From a virus: a stretch of DNA of 64,000 nucleotides. The stretch covers positions 124,001 through 188,000 of IMG/VR virus record IMGVR_UViG_3300031952_000001. One strand, given 5' to 3'. Each line of letters starts with the position of its first letter. Position 1 is the stretch's first letter. A program made the translations under genes and the position numbers. Shown here piece after piece: positions 23,467-31,420 of the stretch. The notes under the pieces are model-generated. The model worked only from the letters and a program-made list of their open reading frames with translations. It did no database searches and was not told the origin of the DNA.

Positions 23467-23723
23467 CAGGTCGCCTCCTTCTCCGGCTCGCTCAGCAGCG
23501 CTTCGAGCTGCTCCTTGGTCTCCCGGCACTCGAAGACCGTCTCGACGCCCTTGTCCGTCTCGCAGAACTTCACCAGGATGTAGATCTTCCCGTCCTCGAT
23601 GAGGTGGACCTTGTCGAAGTCGATCTTCGCCTGGTGCTCCACGAAGGGCCGCGGGGACTTCACGTACATGCCGTACCTTACGGTGCCCTGGCCGGTAACT
23701 GTCACTGTTCGAATGCGTGCCAC
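23466..23723 (-). CDS. Hypothetical protein, 85 aa, GTG start
   Basis: GTG follows CGGAGGTAGCA two bases after the upstream stop; the long upstream extension in this frame is an artefact of the neighbouring gene. Beta-rich with an acidic helix at the end. Function unknown. Confidence 0.8.
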   Translation of the reverse strand: MARIRTVTVTGQGTVRYGMYVKSPRPFVEHQAKIDFDKVHLIEDGKIYILVKFCETDKGVETVFECRETKEQLEALLSEPEKEAT

Positions 23724-23725
23724 TG

Positions 23726-24076
23726 CTACCTCCGGGTAATGGTCAACATCTTGAGCGTCCGCAAGCTGAGGTCCTTCGGGACGTGCCCTCGGGTCCAGGC
23801 GACGAGGGTCACCCTCCTGGTCGACTTGGGGGAGACCTCGATGGCCTTTGGCTGCGGCATCGGCTCGGCCCTGCGCGGAACGCTGGGCTTGTGGATGATG
23901 GTCGGGTAGCGCAGCTTGGGCCTTTTCAACCGGTAGGTGTACCGGACATATACAGGCCCACGGCGTCTCTTGGGGATGATGACCGTTCCCGACGAGGTGT
24001 CGTAGCACGAGTCGTACAGGGCTCCGCAGAACATGAGAGTTCCGACGCCTTGCGTTCCTCCGCCGTAAGGTACCAT
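23726..24076 (-). CDS. Hypothetical basic protein, 116 aa
   Basis: Many Arg/Lys/Pro/Tyr (PKRRRGPVYVRYTYRLKRPK), so it probably binds nucleic acid or a phosphorylated partner. ATG overlaps the upstream stop region. Function unknown. Confidence 0.75.
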   Translation of the reverse strand: MVPYGGGTQGVGTLMFCGALYDSCYDTSSGTVIIPKRRRGPVYVRYTYRLKRPKLRYPTIIHKPSVPRRAEPMPQPKAIEVSPKSTRRVTLVAWTRGHVPKDLSLRTLKMLTITRR

Positions 24077-24077
24077 C

Positions 24078-24371
24078 TCAGTTCTTGTCCTTTCCCGGGA
24101 ACTCGATCAGCTTCCCTTCCGAGGGTTTCTCTTTGTGAGGGACCAGTTCACCGATGATGTTGCTGTCCTCCATGACCCGGCAGCGGATCACAGGGACGTC
24201 CTCCCCTTCGAGATCTATGTGCGAGATTGCGAACGCCACGCAGTTGGGCTGACAAGGCTTCCCTTGCCTCCAGCAGCCCAAGAAGGCGTTCAGCCGACCG
24301 TCGAGAAGGCCGAGACCAAGGCCGACATTCCCAGGGTCGGGGATCTTTTCGATGCTCAGCTTACGGAACAT
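24078..24371 (-). CDS. Hypothetical protein, 97 aa
   Basis: ATG immediately follows the exonuclease gene's TAG. A CWRQGKPCQPNC cluster resembles the GKPCQ segment of the protein starting at 21641. Function unknown. Confidence 0.75.
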   Translation of the reverse strand: MFRKLSIEKIPDPGNVGLGLGLLDGRLNAFLGCWRQGKPCQPNCVAFAISHIDLEGEDVPVIRCRVMEDSNIIGELVPHKEKPSEGKLIEFPGKDKN

Positions 24372-24905
24372 CTACTTCCCCTCCAGGTTGATCTTCAGGC
24401 CCATCTTCTGCATCTCCAGGATCGCCTCGGCGTTGCCCTTGGCGTCGTCGACCGGGTGGTGCGTGTGCACGGTCTTCCGAAGGCGCTTCTTCCACTCGTG
24501 GTTCCTGCCGGCGTCCTTCACCAGCCCGCAGTACAGATCTCCGATCCTGCGGGCGGAGTGCCCGAACGGGTTCTTCCCGAGGAACTTGTGGAAGTAGTAG
24601 TTGATGAACGACCAGTCGAACGCCGGGTTGTCGGAGATGAACACCGGCTTGTTTGGAGAGACCCACACCACCCAGTTCAGGAATTCCAGCATCGTTCTCT
24701 TGGGCTCCTGGAACTTCAGGTGCATCTCTCTGGTGGTGCTGCTGACCGAGAGCGCTTCCGGGATCCACAGGTCCGAGATCGGAGCCGTCTGGCCGTAGAA
24801 GGTCCTGCTCAGCTCGGGCTCGACGACGACGGCACCGAAGCTCACCATCGAGTACAGACCAGGGCACGGCCCATCCGACTCAACATCCATCGAGATGAAG
24901 CTCAT
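24372..24905 (-). CDS. DEDDh 3'-5' exonuclease
   Basis: 177 residues with all three Exo motifs of the DnaQ/RNase T superfamily: ExoI MDVESDGP (D7, E9), ExoII SDNPAFDWSFIN (D97), ExoIII HTHHPVDDAKGNAEA (H149/D154, DEDDh type). These enzymes remove 3' nucleotides from DNA or RNA with two metal ions. As a stand-alone protein it may trim DNA during phage replication or degrade host RNA. Substrate cannot be told from sequence. Confidence 0.88.
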   Translation of the reverse strand: MSFISMDVESDGPCPGLYSMVSFGAVVVEPELSRTFYGQTAPISDLWIPEALSVSSTTREMHLKFQEPKRTMLEFLNWVVWVSPNKPVFISDNPAFDWSFINYYFHKFLGKNPFGHSARRIGDLYCGLVKDAGRNHEWKKRLRKTVHTHHPVDDAKGNAEAILEMQKMGLKINLEGK

Positions 24906-25186
24906 GTCCTCAGGTCCCTCCCGCAGTAGGGGCAGAAGCTGTAATTCCCCTTGGCGTGCATGTCACTGTGGAGGACCTCCTCCACGCAAGGGAAAGCCGC
25001 TTCTGCGCGTTCCTGCATCGCCGTTCGACCCAAGGCGAGCCACTCCCGCAGGCCGTCCACCAGCTCCTTGTCGTTCTCGACGACCTTGCCGTGGACTAGG
25101 ATGTCCCCGCACTCCTTGAGTTCCAAGATCGGCTCGGCGCTCTTGTCGGGGAAGTGAAAGGTGATGCTGCGACCCATTTCTCTCAT
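24902..25186 (-). CDS. Hypothetical protein with C-terminal zinc knuckle, 94 aa
   Basis: Start at the ATG overlapping the upstream stop (ATGA); a second ATG lies three codons on. C-terminal SFCPYCGRDLR is a typical half zinc ribbon. Overlaps the exonuclease start by four bases, so the two are translationally coupled. Confidence 0.8.
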   Translation of the reverse strand: MREMGRSITFHFPDKSAEPILELKECGDILVHGKVVENDKELVDGLREWLALGRTAMQERAEAAFPCVEEVLHSDMHAKGNYSFCPYCGRDLRT

Positions 25187-25530
25187 GATGGCTTCACTTT
25201 CTTTTTCAAGGCCTCGATGCCGGCGTGGACGAGCTTCTCCAGAGCCTTCCACTCCTCCTTGCAGTAGTCTGCGGTGCCGACGGCCTTGGTCCACAGCCTG
25301 TGTAGGATCGCGTCTCCATAATCGTGGGGTTTGGGTCCGGCCCACTTGCACTCCGGGCACTCATCGAGCTTCTCCGGATCGAGATCCGCGAGGCGGATTC
25401 GGAACCCACACTTTCCGCAGACGTAGTGCCAAGGTCCTACCCGGAACCCACTGCCGAAGAAGTCCCGGTCGATGACATCCCGGATCATGCAGCTGACCCA
25501 CGGAGGCGGTGTCTGGCTCGGGTCAACCAT
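25183..25530 (-). CDS. Zinc-ribbon protein, 115 aa
   Basis: YVCGKCGFRIRL then ECPECKWAGPK is a clear four-Cys ribbon. The C-terminus is helical and lysine-rich. Overlaps both neighbours. Likely nucleic-acid or protein binding. Confidence 0.85.
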   Translation of the reverse strand: MVDPSQTPPPWVSCMIRDVIDRDFFGSGFRVGPWHYVCGKCGFRIRLADLDPEKLDECPECKWAGPKPHDYGDAILHRLWTKAVGTADYCKEEWKALEKLVHAGIEALKKKVKPS

Positions 25531-25786
25531 GTGATACCTCGTCGTATGCGCAGTCGTTGCAGTAGTCGGTGCTGCCCATCCCGAGGCAGGCTCCGAAGAC
25601 GTGCCGGCAGCCAGGGCATTGAAACACGATCCCGCAGTTGCCGTCGCACCCTTCGTCGTGGCGTACCTTGAGACCGCTCGGAGCCCAGTCGAGGCAGTTG
25701 ACCTTCCCTGCGCAGCGCTCCAGCTGAGGGTCTTCCTGCATGCAGTGGGCGCGGTTGGCGCACCTTCCTGTACCGAACTTCTTCAT
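25523..25786 (-). CDS. Cysteine-rich protein, 87 aa
   Basis: About 13 Cys including CDGNCG, FQCPGCRHVFGAC and CNDCAY, suggesting two or three zinc sites. Function unknown. Confidence 0.8.
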   Translation of the reverse strand: MKKFGTGRCANRAHCMQEDPQLERCAGKVNCLDWAPSGLKVRHDEGCDGNCGIVFQCPGCRHVFGACLGMGSTDYCNDCAYDEVSHG

Positions 25787-25789
25787 GGC

Positions 25790-27058
25790 CTACCAGAGCA
25801 CCGAGAGGGTCGGCAGCGCGTTCGTGTAGGAGTTCTCCACGACGGCCTTCTCCTTGAAGTGCCGCAGCTCGACGAGGTACGAGAAGCGCTCCTCGAAGGG
25901 GCTGACGCGCTCGGTCTGGGACACGATCCGGGCCATGTCCTTGATCCAGCACCGTCCCGCCTCATGGACGACAGGGTAGACCTTTCCCTCGTTGCCGGGT
26001 TGATTGATCCCGCTGAGTGGGGTGATCAGTATCTTCTTGATCGGCAGATCCTTCTTGGTCTCGACCAGCTCCCACTTCTCGGGGTTCGGATCCGGGATCG
26101 AGACCTCTCTGCCGGAGGCGAGCACAATGGTCGCGCTCCAGGTCTCCTTGAGGGAGGACTTCGATATGTCCCGGTCCCACTCGACCACGTCGAAGGAGAA
26201 CTTGGGAAATATATTCATATTCATGCCCAGATTCTTGGTCATCTCCGCGGCTCGCTGTATTCGTATGTCGGCCAGCTTCCCCTCCATGTCGAGCCGGTAC
26301 TCCTCCCCCACCTCGTCCACCAGGGACTTGTACTCGGCCATGTGTTCTTTCGGGATGCGGAGGCCTCGGTCCAGGATGTCCTTCATCTCTCTCAGACGGA
26401 TCTTCATGGCCTCCCTCCGTGCTGCATCCCCGGGGATCTTAACCGTGAATTCGCTACCATCACCGAAGACTTCCTTCGACATGCCGTACGACTCGGCGAA
26501 CAGCGCGAGCTTCTCGGCCGTGGAACGCTTCTGCACCTCGGGGTTCGGCTTCTCGAACCCGTGAGCCACGGCCTCTTGCTTTTCGAAGTGATCTCGATCC
26601 ACCTGGAGAAGCTCCTTCTTCACCCCGAGAGCTGCAAACATGCGCCTTTCGGCATACGCGAGGTCCGCGTTGAAGTAGCCCTCCTTGAACAGGGATGCTG
26701 CGAGAGGGATCTTCTCGATTCTCTCCCGCGTGATGGGGGTGTTCGGGAGGATCGGCCCCGAAACCAGGTCTTCGAACTTCGTTCGAGGAACGTCCTTCAC
26801 CGAAAGATCCTTCTCCTTCGGTGTCAGATGGCTCAGCTCCAAGGACTTGGTGGTCTTCCTGTGTTTCAGAAGGAGGTCATCCTCCGCAAACCACCGGGCC
26901 ACTCCGGAGTACGCATCCATGTCGAGTACCACCCCCACGAGGTTCATGGGGTCGTCGGTGCACTGGATACGGGGGATTTTTACGATCCCCATGGCACCGT
27001 GATACTCCTTACCTTCCGCGTTGACCCGTACCGCGTCACCTTCTTGGAACTTCGACAT
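25790..27058 (-). CDS. Hypothetical protein, 422 aa
   Basis: Start at the ATG one base after the upstream stop, with AAAGGTGGGAAG before it. Residues 1-65 (FQEGDAVRVNAEGKEYHGAM ... GVVLDMD) look like a KOW/SH3-like barrel. The rest is mixed helical with no recognised motif. It is the largest gene of the 21-28 kb operon. Confidence 0.8.
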   Translation of the reverse strand: MSKFQEGDAVRVNAEGKEYHGAMGIVKIPRIQCTDDPMNLVGVVLDMDAYSGVARWFAEDDLLLKHRKTTKSLELSHLTPKEKDLSVKDVPRTKFEDLVSGPILPNTPITRERIEKIPLAASLFKEGYFNADLAYAERRMFAALGVKKELLQVDRDHFEKQEAVAHGFEKPNPEVQKRSTAEKLALFAESYGMSKEVFGDGSEFTVKIPGDAARREAMKIRLREMKDILDRGLRIPKEHMAEYKSLVDEVGEEYRLDMEGKLADIRIQRAAEMTKNLGMNMNIFPKFSFDVVEWDRDISKSSLKETWSATIVLASGREVSIPDPNPEKWELVETKKDLPIKKILITPLSGINQPGNEGKVYPVVHEAGRCWIKDMARIVSQTERVSPFEERFSYLVELRHFKEKAVVENSYTNALPTLSVLW

Positions 27059-27059
27059 C

Positions 27060-27233
27060 CTACTTCCCACCTTTCAGCTTCTCGGCTTCCTGGTCGATCA
27101 GCTCTCGGGTCACGTTCGGGTTGTGGAGGCTCACGTTGCCGTGGGCGAAGCTGCGGCGCTGCTCCTCGCGCTCCTCGTCCGACATCTCGTACCCGTCGGC
27201 CCGCTTGAGGATCTTCCTCATCTTCTCATCCAT
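27060..27233 (-). CDS. Small phage protein, 57 aa
   Basis: Short gene filling the gap between two larger ones; its start overlaps the upstream gene by eight bases. RRSFAHGNVSLHNPNVTREL matches a short motif recurring in small phage proteins (SFAYGN.KLHNP.VTRE), from memory. Function unknown. Confidence 0.75.
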   Translation of the reverse strand: MDEKMRKILKRADGYEMSDEEREEQRRSFAHGNVSLHNPNVTRELIDQEAEKLKGGK

Positions 27234-27732
27234 TGCTGTCCCCCGGGTCCACCCCGAGCCAAGCCTTGCGAAGGTGCTTCTCCAGATCGGGGTTCAGTTC
27301 CTCCTCGGCCAGCTTGCAGGTCTCGCAGGGAATCGTCTGCCGGTGAGGGCAGTCGTCGCAGGCCCTCTTGATGATGTCGATCATCTGCTTCCCGAGCTTG
27401 TCGACGTTCTCGCAGATCGTTTTGGTCGCCTGGATGAAGGTCTTCGCTGCCTTCTCGGAGATGACGTCCTTGTTCATCTCGATGACCGCCTTCGCATCGG
27501 CCAGCTTCTCCTCCAGAGAAGCGATCTTCTCGGCCGCGGTCTTGACGTCGCCCTCGCAGTCGGAGAGGTCGAAGGCGGTCTCGTCGTAGAGCTGCTCGTG
27601 CTCGTCCTGCATGTTGCTCAGCTCCAAGCCGCTTAGATCACCAATCGGCGGGTCCCCGATGAACAGGGCTCCGCGGAGGGTACGGATCATGTTGAGCAGC
27701 TCTTCCCGGGTGATGTCCTTCGACTCACGCAT
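27226..27732 (-). CDS. Hypothetical helical protein with zinc knuckle, 168 aa
   Basis: Start at the ATG overlapping the previous gene, after GGAAGG; a long upstream extension is rejected. Coiled coil (AEKIASLEEKLADAKAVIEM), then CDDCPHRQTIPCETC, a probable zinc site. Function unknown. Confidence 0.8.
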   Translation of the reverse strand: MRESKDITREELLNMIRTLRGALFIGDPPIGDLSGLELSNMQDEHEQLYDETAFDLSDCEGDVKTAAEKIASLEEKLADAKAVIEMNKDVISEKAAKTFIQATKTICENVDKLGKQMIDIIKRACDDCPHRQTIPCETCKLAEEELNPDLEKHLRKAWLGVDPGDSNG

Positions 27733-28207
27733 TCGAGGCCTGACCTTCCTGCTGCTCCTCGGCGAGAACTTTGTCGTTGAGGCCTTCAGCCGCCCCATGG
27801 GCACTGTGTTCCTCCGCAAGAACTTTATCGAAAATGCCGATGACCCGGGGAGCCTGCTTCCGGGCATACTCCCGCTCGGCGGCATTCAGGCCTCTGTACA
27901 CCTCGAAGGCGGCCCTGAGGGACTTCTCCTCGGGTGTGAGGCTGTCCTTCTTCTTCTGGCGTTCGGAGTAGAAGTCCCGACGTTTCTGGAAGTAGGCCTT
28001 CTCCTGGCTCTCGAACTCCAGCATGGCTGCGAGTACCTTCTCTCCGACGGCCTTGGCGTTCTCGATGCTGTCGAAGGCCTGTCCCTCCTCCCAGGCACCC
28101 CCGGGGAGCCTCCAGGACAGCCAGAACTGCCCCTCGCGCTCCTGGATGCGAGCCTGGGCGTTGCCCTCACCGCACCGCAGGCAACCGTCTTTCCGCTTCC
28201 ACTTCAC
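27725..28207 (-). CDS. Hypothetical protein, 160 aa, first gene of operon, GTG start
   Basis: GTG follows AAAGGTGGTCCA. Begins MKWKRKDGCLRCGEGNAQAR, with a single CxxC. A long helix follows, and the C-terminus holds two VLAEE repeats (KVLAEEHSAHG, KVLAEEQQEG). First gene after the promoter at 28239-28267. Confidence 0.8.
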   Translation of the reverse strand: MKWKRKDGCLRCGEGNAQARIQEREGQFWLSWRLPGGAWEEGQAFDSIENAKAVGEKVLAAMLEFESQEKAYFQKRRDFYSERQKKKDSLTPEEKSLRAAFEVYRGLNAAEREYARKQAPRVIGIFDKVLAEEHSAHGAAEGLNDKVLAEEQQEGQASNA

Positions 28208-28238
28208 TGGACCACCTTTCGCAATGCCGGACCTGGCA

Positions 28239-28267
28239 ACTATAAGTATGCCTGCTGCGGAAGTCAA
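28239..28267 (-). promoter_or_regulatory. Second-type promoter, leftward
   Basis: On the minus strand TTGACT, 17 bases (with GGCATAC before the -10), TATAGT. Drives the 28.2-21.1 kb operon; divergent from the promoter at 28294. Confidence 0.8.
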
Positions 28268-28293
28268 GACCCTCTTTTGGAGATTTTCTGCCC

Positions 28294-28322
28294 TTGACTT
28301 CCTGATGGGGCATGATTATAGT
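28294..28322 (+). promoter_or_regulatory. Second-type promoter, rightward
   Basis: TTGACT, 17 bases (ending GGCATGAT), TATAGT. Back to back with the leftward promoter at 28239. Confidence 0.8.
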
Positions 28323-28381
28323 TCCCTGGTGGGGAAGGCAGGTGTGTAGTGAGCAACAACTCGAAGACCAAGGAGCACAAG

Positions 28382-28594
28382 ATGCCGGCAAACAAGGCGG
28401 GGAAGGGTTTGGTTCTGAAAGCCTATGACCCCAAGACGGGGTGGCTCGCACAGGGGATCACGACGGAGGACCTGTCAAAGGTTATGAGGGGCCTGCGCAA
28501 GGCCTTGACCGAAGCAGGGTTCGCCCCCGAGGAGACAAGTGAAATCCTGGTCTCTTGGTTCCAGGCGCAGAACTTCTTCGCTCTCCCCAAGTAG
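28382..28594 (+). CDS. Hypothetical protein, 70 aa
   Basis: ATG chosen because AAGGAG lies six bases upstream; an in-frame GTG at 28349 would add 11 residues. Contains a helical region (TTEDLSKVMRGLRKALTEAG). Function unknown. Confidence 0.75.
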   Translation: MPANKAGKGLVLKAYDPKTGWLAQGITTEDLSKVMRGLRKALTEAGFAPEETSEILVSWFQAQNFFALPK

Positions 28595-28603
28595 GATCGG
28601 GAC

Positions 28604-28897
28604 ATGTCGAAATCCACCCCCATGATGTTCTCGACGTTCGGGTCCATGCGTAGCCCGGACGCCTCTCATGAGGTGAGGGTTCTCGAAAAAGTCCTCTTCG
28701 GAGCCAAAGTGAGGATCATCATCGATCCGGGGATGCCGCCCGATGAGCTGCGGTTGACCTCTCCTGCGGATGACAGCGTACTTTCCGAAATCAATGACAT
28801 CAAGGTCCTGGAGGACGGCTCCGTCACCTACAAGGCCTCCTTGAAGATGCCTTTGAAGTACATCACCGTCGATCTCAGGGATCCGGAGGGAAAATGA
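28604..28897 (+). CDS. Hypothetical protein, 97 aa
   Basis: AGGATCGGGAC precedes the ATG. Beta-rich, with an IIIDPGMPPDEL segment. Overlaps the next gene by ATGA. Function unknown. Confidence 0.8.
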   Translation: MSKSTPMMFSTFGSMRSPDASHEVRVLEKVLFGAKVRIIIDPGMPPDELRLTSPADDSVLSEINDIKVLEDGSVTYKASLKMPLKYITVDLRDPEGK

Positions 28898-29250
28898 GCG
28901 AGTGCGACCGACCGTTCACCTTGGAGGACTACCAACGCGACTGCGGGTACGGGCCCATCGATAAGATGGACTTCAAGGAGACCTACGAGTTCCTCGACTG
29001 GATGAAGGTCGACGCGGAGGGGTTCCTGCGTGACGACAACCAGTGGCAGGTGGTCGCTCTCCTCCGGCAGAGGGGCAGGGTGCCCTTCCTTTCGGAGATG
29101 CCGGATCGTGAAGAGTTCGCTCCGCAGGACCTACCGTTCATCCGGCCGGGAGTGAAGCTGACGCAGTACCGCGGCCGGACGCACATGCCTGGAGGCACGC
29201 GGATGAAGGGGTCGTTCTGGATCGTAGAGCTGGAGGAGGGACAAGGATGA
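28894..29250 (+). CDS. Hypothetical protein, 118 aa
   Basis: GGAGGGAAA precedes the ATG, which overlaps the upstream stop. No recognised motif; ends by overlapping the next start. Confidence 0.8.
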   Translation: MSECDRPFTLEDYQRDCGYGPIDKMDFKETYEFLDWMKVDAEGFLRDDNQWQVVALLRQRGRVPFLSEMPDREEFAPQDLPFIRPGVKLTQYRGRTHMPGGTRMKGSFWIVELEEGQG

Positions 29251-29603
29251 GCAGGTACGAGAATAGCTGGACCACCGAGTCCGACGGCAACGAAGTTCGA
29301 TTCGGTCCGGTACGCATCGAGGTGAAAATCCGCAGGAAGCATGACCTCCGGGCAGGGAAGGACCTCGGGAACGTGGTCGACATCTGTATCGGTCTGACCT
29401 CGGCGGAGTCCTCGCACATCGATGTGCCTCTCCAGCCGCCCGGAGAGCCTCTGGACGAAGAGCGCGCCAAGGAAATCGAGACGGGGATCGCGTTCCTCTT
29501 GGAACCGGTCTGCGCCCGTTTCCTGGGTGAGCTGCGAGAGGCCCTCACTCTGGGGGCTCAGGTGTCGGCGGACAGGCTCCGCGAGCGCAAGGAGCACCCA
29601 TGA
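29247..29603 (+). CDS. Hypothetical protein, 118 aa
   Basis: GGAGGAGGGACAAGG precedes the ATG. N-terminal strands and two helices (ERAKEIETGIAFLLEPVCAR). Overlaps both neighbours by ATGA. Function unknown. Confidence 0.8.
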   Translation: MSRYENSWTTESDGNEVRFGPVRIEVKIRRKHDLRAGKDLGNVVDICIGLTSAESSHIDVPLQPPGEPLDEERAKEIETGIAFLLEPVCARFLGELREALTLGAQVSADRLRERKEHP

Positions 29604-29902
29604 GGTGCTTCCTGATCGCCCTGGTGGTGTTCTGCTCTGGGTGCTTGGACCGGGCTAATTGTGACGACAACGCCCGGCAGCTCTATCCGGGTAGAAAGGT
29701 TGAAGTCCTTGAGGCGTCCTCTGAGCAGATCTACATCATCGACGGGAAGTACGCCGTTGGGTGTTCGGGAAGCGACTCTAGTGACTTCATCAGGATGAGC
29801 TGGAGGCCTTGGAAGGACTCTTGGTGCGATCACCATTGGTCGGGGCATGAGAACTACCAGAAGTGGTGTGTCCCCCCGAAAACCCCCGAAAAGGCCCCTT
29901 GA
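29600..29902 (+). CDS. Secreted or lipoprotein-like Cys-rich protein, 100 aa
   Basis: N-terminus MRCFLIALVVFCSGC looks like a signal peptide ending in a lipobox-like CSG|C (C15); the -3 residue is Cys rather than Leu, so lipidation is uncertain. The mature part has Cys and Trp pairs. Perhaps an envelope-acting accessory protein. Confidence 0.75.
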   Translation: MRCFLIALVVFCSGCLDRANCDDNARQLYPGRKVEVLEASSEQIYIIDGKYAVGCSGSDSSDFIRMSWRPWKDSWCDHHWSGHENYQKWCVPPKTPEKAP

Positions 29903-29926
29903 CTTCTTGTTAAGGCTGACTATAGT
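29899..29926 (+). promoter_or_regulatory. Second-type promoter
   Basis: TTGACT, 16 bases (ending GGCTGAC), TATAGT. Its -35 overlaps the preceding stop codon. Confidence 0.8.
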
Positions 29927-29946
29927 ATCCAGCTAGGAGGTGAAAG

Positions 29947-30159
29947 ATGTTCGAGCAATCACTTTTCTGGGAATCCTTCGAGCGCTACTTTCTCGATAAG
30001 TGGGATCTCTACTTCTCGAAGCAGGCCGACGGGGTGCTGGTTCGGTTGTGGGTCCGTGCGTGGGACAGAACCTTCCGAATCACACATGACGACAAGGTCG
30101 TTTACGAAGGCATCTCTCAAACGACGGTCGAGAAGTATCTGTTAGGTGGTGTGCCGTGA
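29947..30159 (+). CDS. Hypothetical protein, 70 aa
   Basis: AGGAGGTGAAAG precedes the ATG. Aromatic-rich (FWESFERYFLDKWDLYFS). Overlaps the next GTG start. Function unknown. Confidence 0.8.
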   Translation: MFEQSLFWESFERYFLDKWDLYFSKQADGVLVRLWVRAWDRTFRITHDDKVVYEGISQTTVEKYLLGGVP

Positions 30160-30491
30160 GCGAGGAAGACCTTCAGCTCTGCTCGGAGTGCCACACGGCC
30201 AAGCTGGGTCTCTTCAAAGATCCGTATTCCGGAAGGTCTTGCTGCTCGCGCTGCTGGACACAACGGGCTCTCGACGCCGAGAGGGCGCTGCGTGAGCAGA
30301 AGAGGATCTACGTGGTCCTGTCCTTGACGAACACGCAGAACGGCATGGCTATCGGGCCGGTCAACCCGGGAGCCTTCTGGACCAAGGAAGAGGCAGCTCG
30401 CCAGGTCGAGAACCTCATGAAGATGGGGGAAGCGGCGTGGGCGGAGACCGTGGCTTTAGGTCACTTCGACTTGGAGGAGGAGCCCGAGTGA
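30156..30491 (+). CDS. Zinc-finger protein, 111 aa, GTG start
   Basis: GTG overlaps the upstream TGA. LCSECHTAKLG ... CCSRCW is a four-Cys ribbon near the N-terminus; a helix and beta strands follow. Overlaps the next gene by GTGA. Confidence 0.8.
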   Translation: MSEEDLQLCSECHTAKLGLFKDPYSGRSCCSRCWTQRALDAERALREQKRIYVVLSLTNTQNGMAIGPVNPGAFWTKEEAARQVENLMKMGEAAWAETVALGHFDLEEEPE

Positions 30492-30679
30492 ACGGAGTCC
30501 TCTTCACGCTTACTCCTCAACCGGACTGGACCGGCCAGGTGAGCTGTTCCTGCGGGAACCTGATCCCGCACCCGCCGAACCCGGAGAACGGAACTCGGAT
30601 CGGGTGCATAGTCTGCAACGCGGTCTACATGTACGCGATGGACAAGCAGTGGGTGCCCGTAAAAGACGACGAGGGCTGA
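30488..30679 (+). CDS. Zinc-ribbon mini-protein, 63 aa, GTG start
   Basis: GTG after GGAGGAGGAGCCCGA, overlapping the upstream TGA. VSCSCGNLI ... GCIVCNAVY gives one zinc site. Function unknown. Confidence 0.8.
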   Translation: MNGVLFTLTPQPDWTGQVSCSCGNLIPHPPNPENGTRIGCIVCNAVYMYAMDKQWVPVKDDEG

Positions 30680-30692
30680 AAGGAAGGTCTCG

Positions 30693-31190
30693 ATGAAGCA
30701 AGTGATGATGTACGTTTCGGACGAGTTCCACGAGATGCTCGCCACGCACATGATCGGCGACGAGGTCTTGATCTACGGCATGGACTTCTACTTCGACAGC
30801 TTCAGGACGGAACCTCTCTACTCCGAGTCCGAAGGTGAGGACATCCCGGTGCTCACCTGCAACGCGGCCTTCCGTGCGATGACGGTGGGCAAGGGTCGCA
30901 CCGCGACCGAGCACATCAAGGAGAATGATCGCCTGTCCGCTGCCTTGAAGGACTCGATGCAGGAGCGCGCGGAGCGTGTCGCTGAGGCGCAGGGTTGGAG
31001 CTTCTGCGAGGGTGTCGGGCTCGCTCTTCGGAACATCAACGGCGAGATCGTTCCGTGCAACGAGGAGACCCGAAGGATCCTCCGAACCACGACGGTGTCC
31101 GAGCTGCTCGATGGGGAGAAGCGCGGGATCACGCAGAAGGACTACGACGACGTCGAGGAGTGCTTCGAGCTTAGAGTGGAGAAGAAGTGA
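30693..31190 (+). CDS. Hypothetical protein, 165 aa
   Basis: GAAAGGAAGGTCTCG precedes the ATG. Mixed alpha/beta. It contains EGVGLALRNINGEIVPCNEE but no known family motif. Overlaps the next GTG. Confidence 0.8.
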   Translation: MKQVMMYVSDEFHEMLATHMIGDEVLIYGMDFYFDSFRTEPLYSESEGEDIPVLTCNAAFRAMTVGKGRTATEHIKENDRLSAALKDSMQERAERVAEAQGWSFCEGVGLALRNINGEIVPCNEETRRILRTTTVSELLDGEKRGITQKDYDDVEECFELRVEKK

Positions 31191-31366
31191 AGCTCCAGAC
31201 CCTCAAGAAGAAGGCTAAGTGGGCCCTGAAGCACCGGCCGCTCTCTCTGGAGACCAAGCGGATGCTCGAAGAGCTACTCACGAACCCTCACCCCGAGAGC
31301 CTCCCGCCGGAAGCTCTGGAGCTGATCCGCCAGAAAGTGCAACCCGAGCTTTCCCCGACCCCTTGA
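31187..31366 (+). CDS. Hypothetical 59-aa protein, GTG start
   Basis: GTG overlaps the upstream TGA (GTGA). Lys/Leu-rich helices (KKKAKWALKHRPLSLETKRM). Its TGA stop is inside the TTGACA of the next promoter, like genes in the left arm. Function unknown. Confidence 0.7.
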   Translation: MKLQTLKKKAKWALKHRPLSLETKRMLEELLTNPHPESLPPEALELIRQKVQPELSPTP

Positions 31367-31390
31367 CACACCAAAATTGATGGTTACATT
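31363..31390 (+). promoter_or_regulatory. Left-arm-type repeat promoter, isolated copy
   Basis: CCCCTTGACA, 16 bases (ending TTGATGGT), TACATT. It matches the 0.8-8.1 kb family in -35, spacer length, GATGGT and -10, not the second-type promoters of its surroundings. It drives the GHKL/HExxH gene. Confidence 0.8.
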
Positions 31391-31420
31391 AGTAGGCAGG
31401 GAAGAACAAGGAGGTTCGGG

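Noticed and set aside
23466-24008. 180-aa version of the 23466 gene
   Set aside because: The first 95 residues are antisense-like readthrough of the neighbouring gene; a GTG with GGAGG at 23723 gives the real 85-aa protein.
25601-27208. 535-aa plus-strand frame opposite the 25790 gene
   Set aside because: Leu/His/Arg-rich antisense frame. The minus strand has ribosome sites, overlaps and recognisable short genes across the same stretch.
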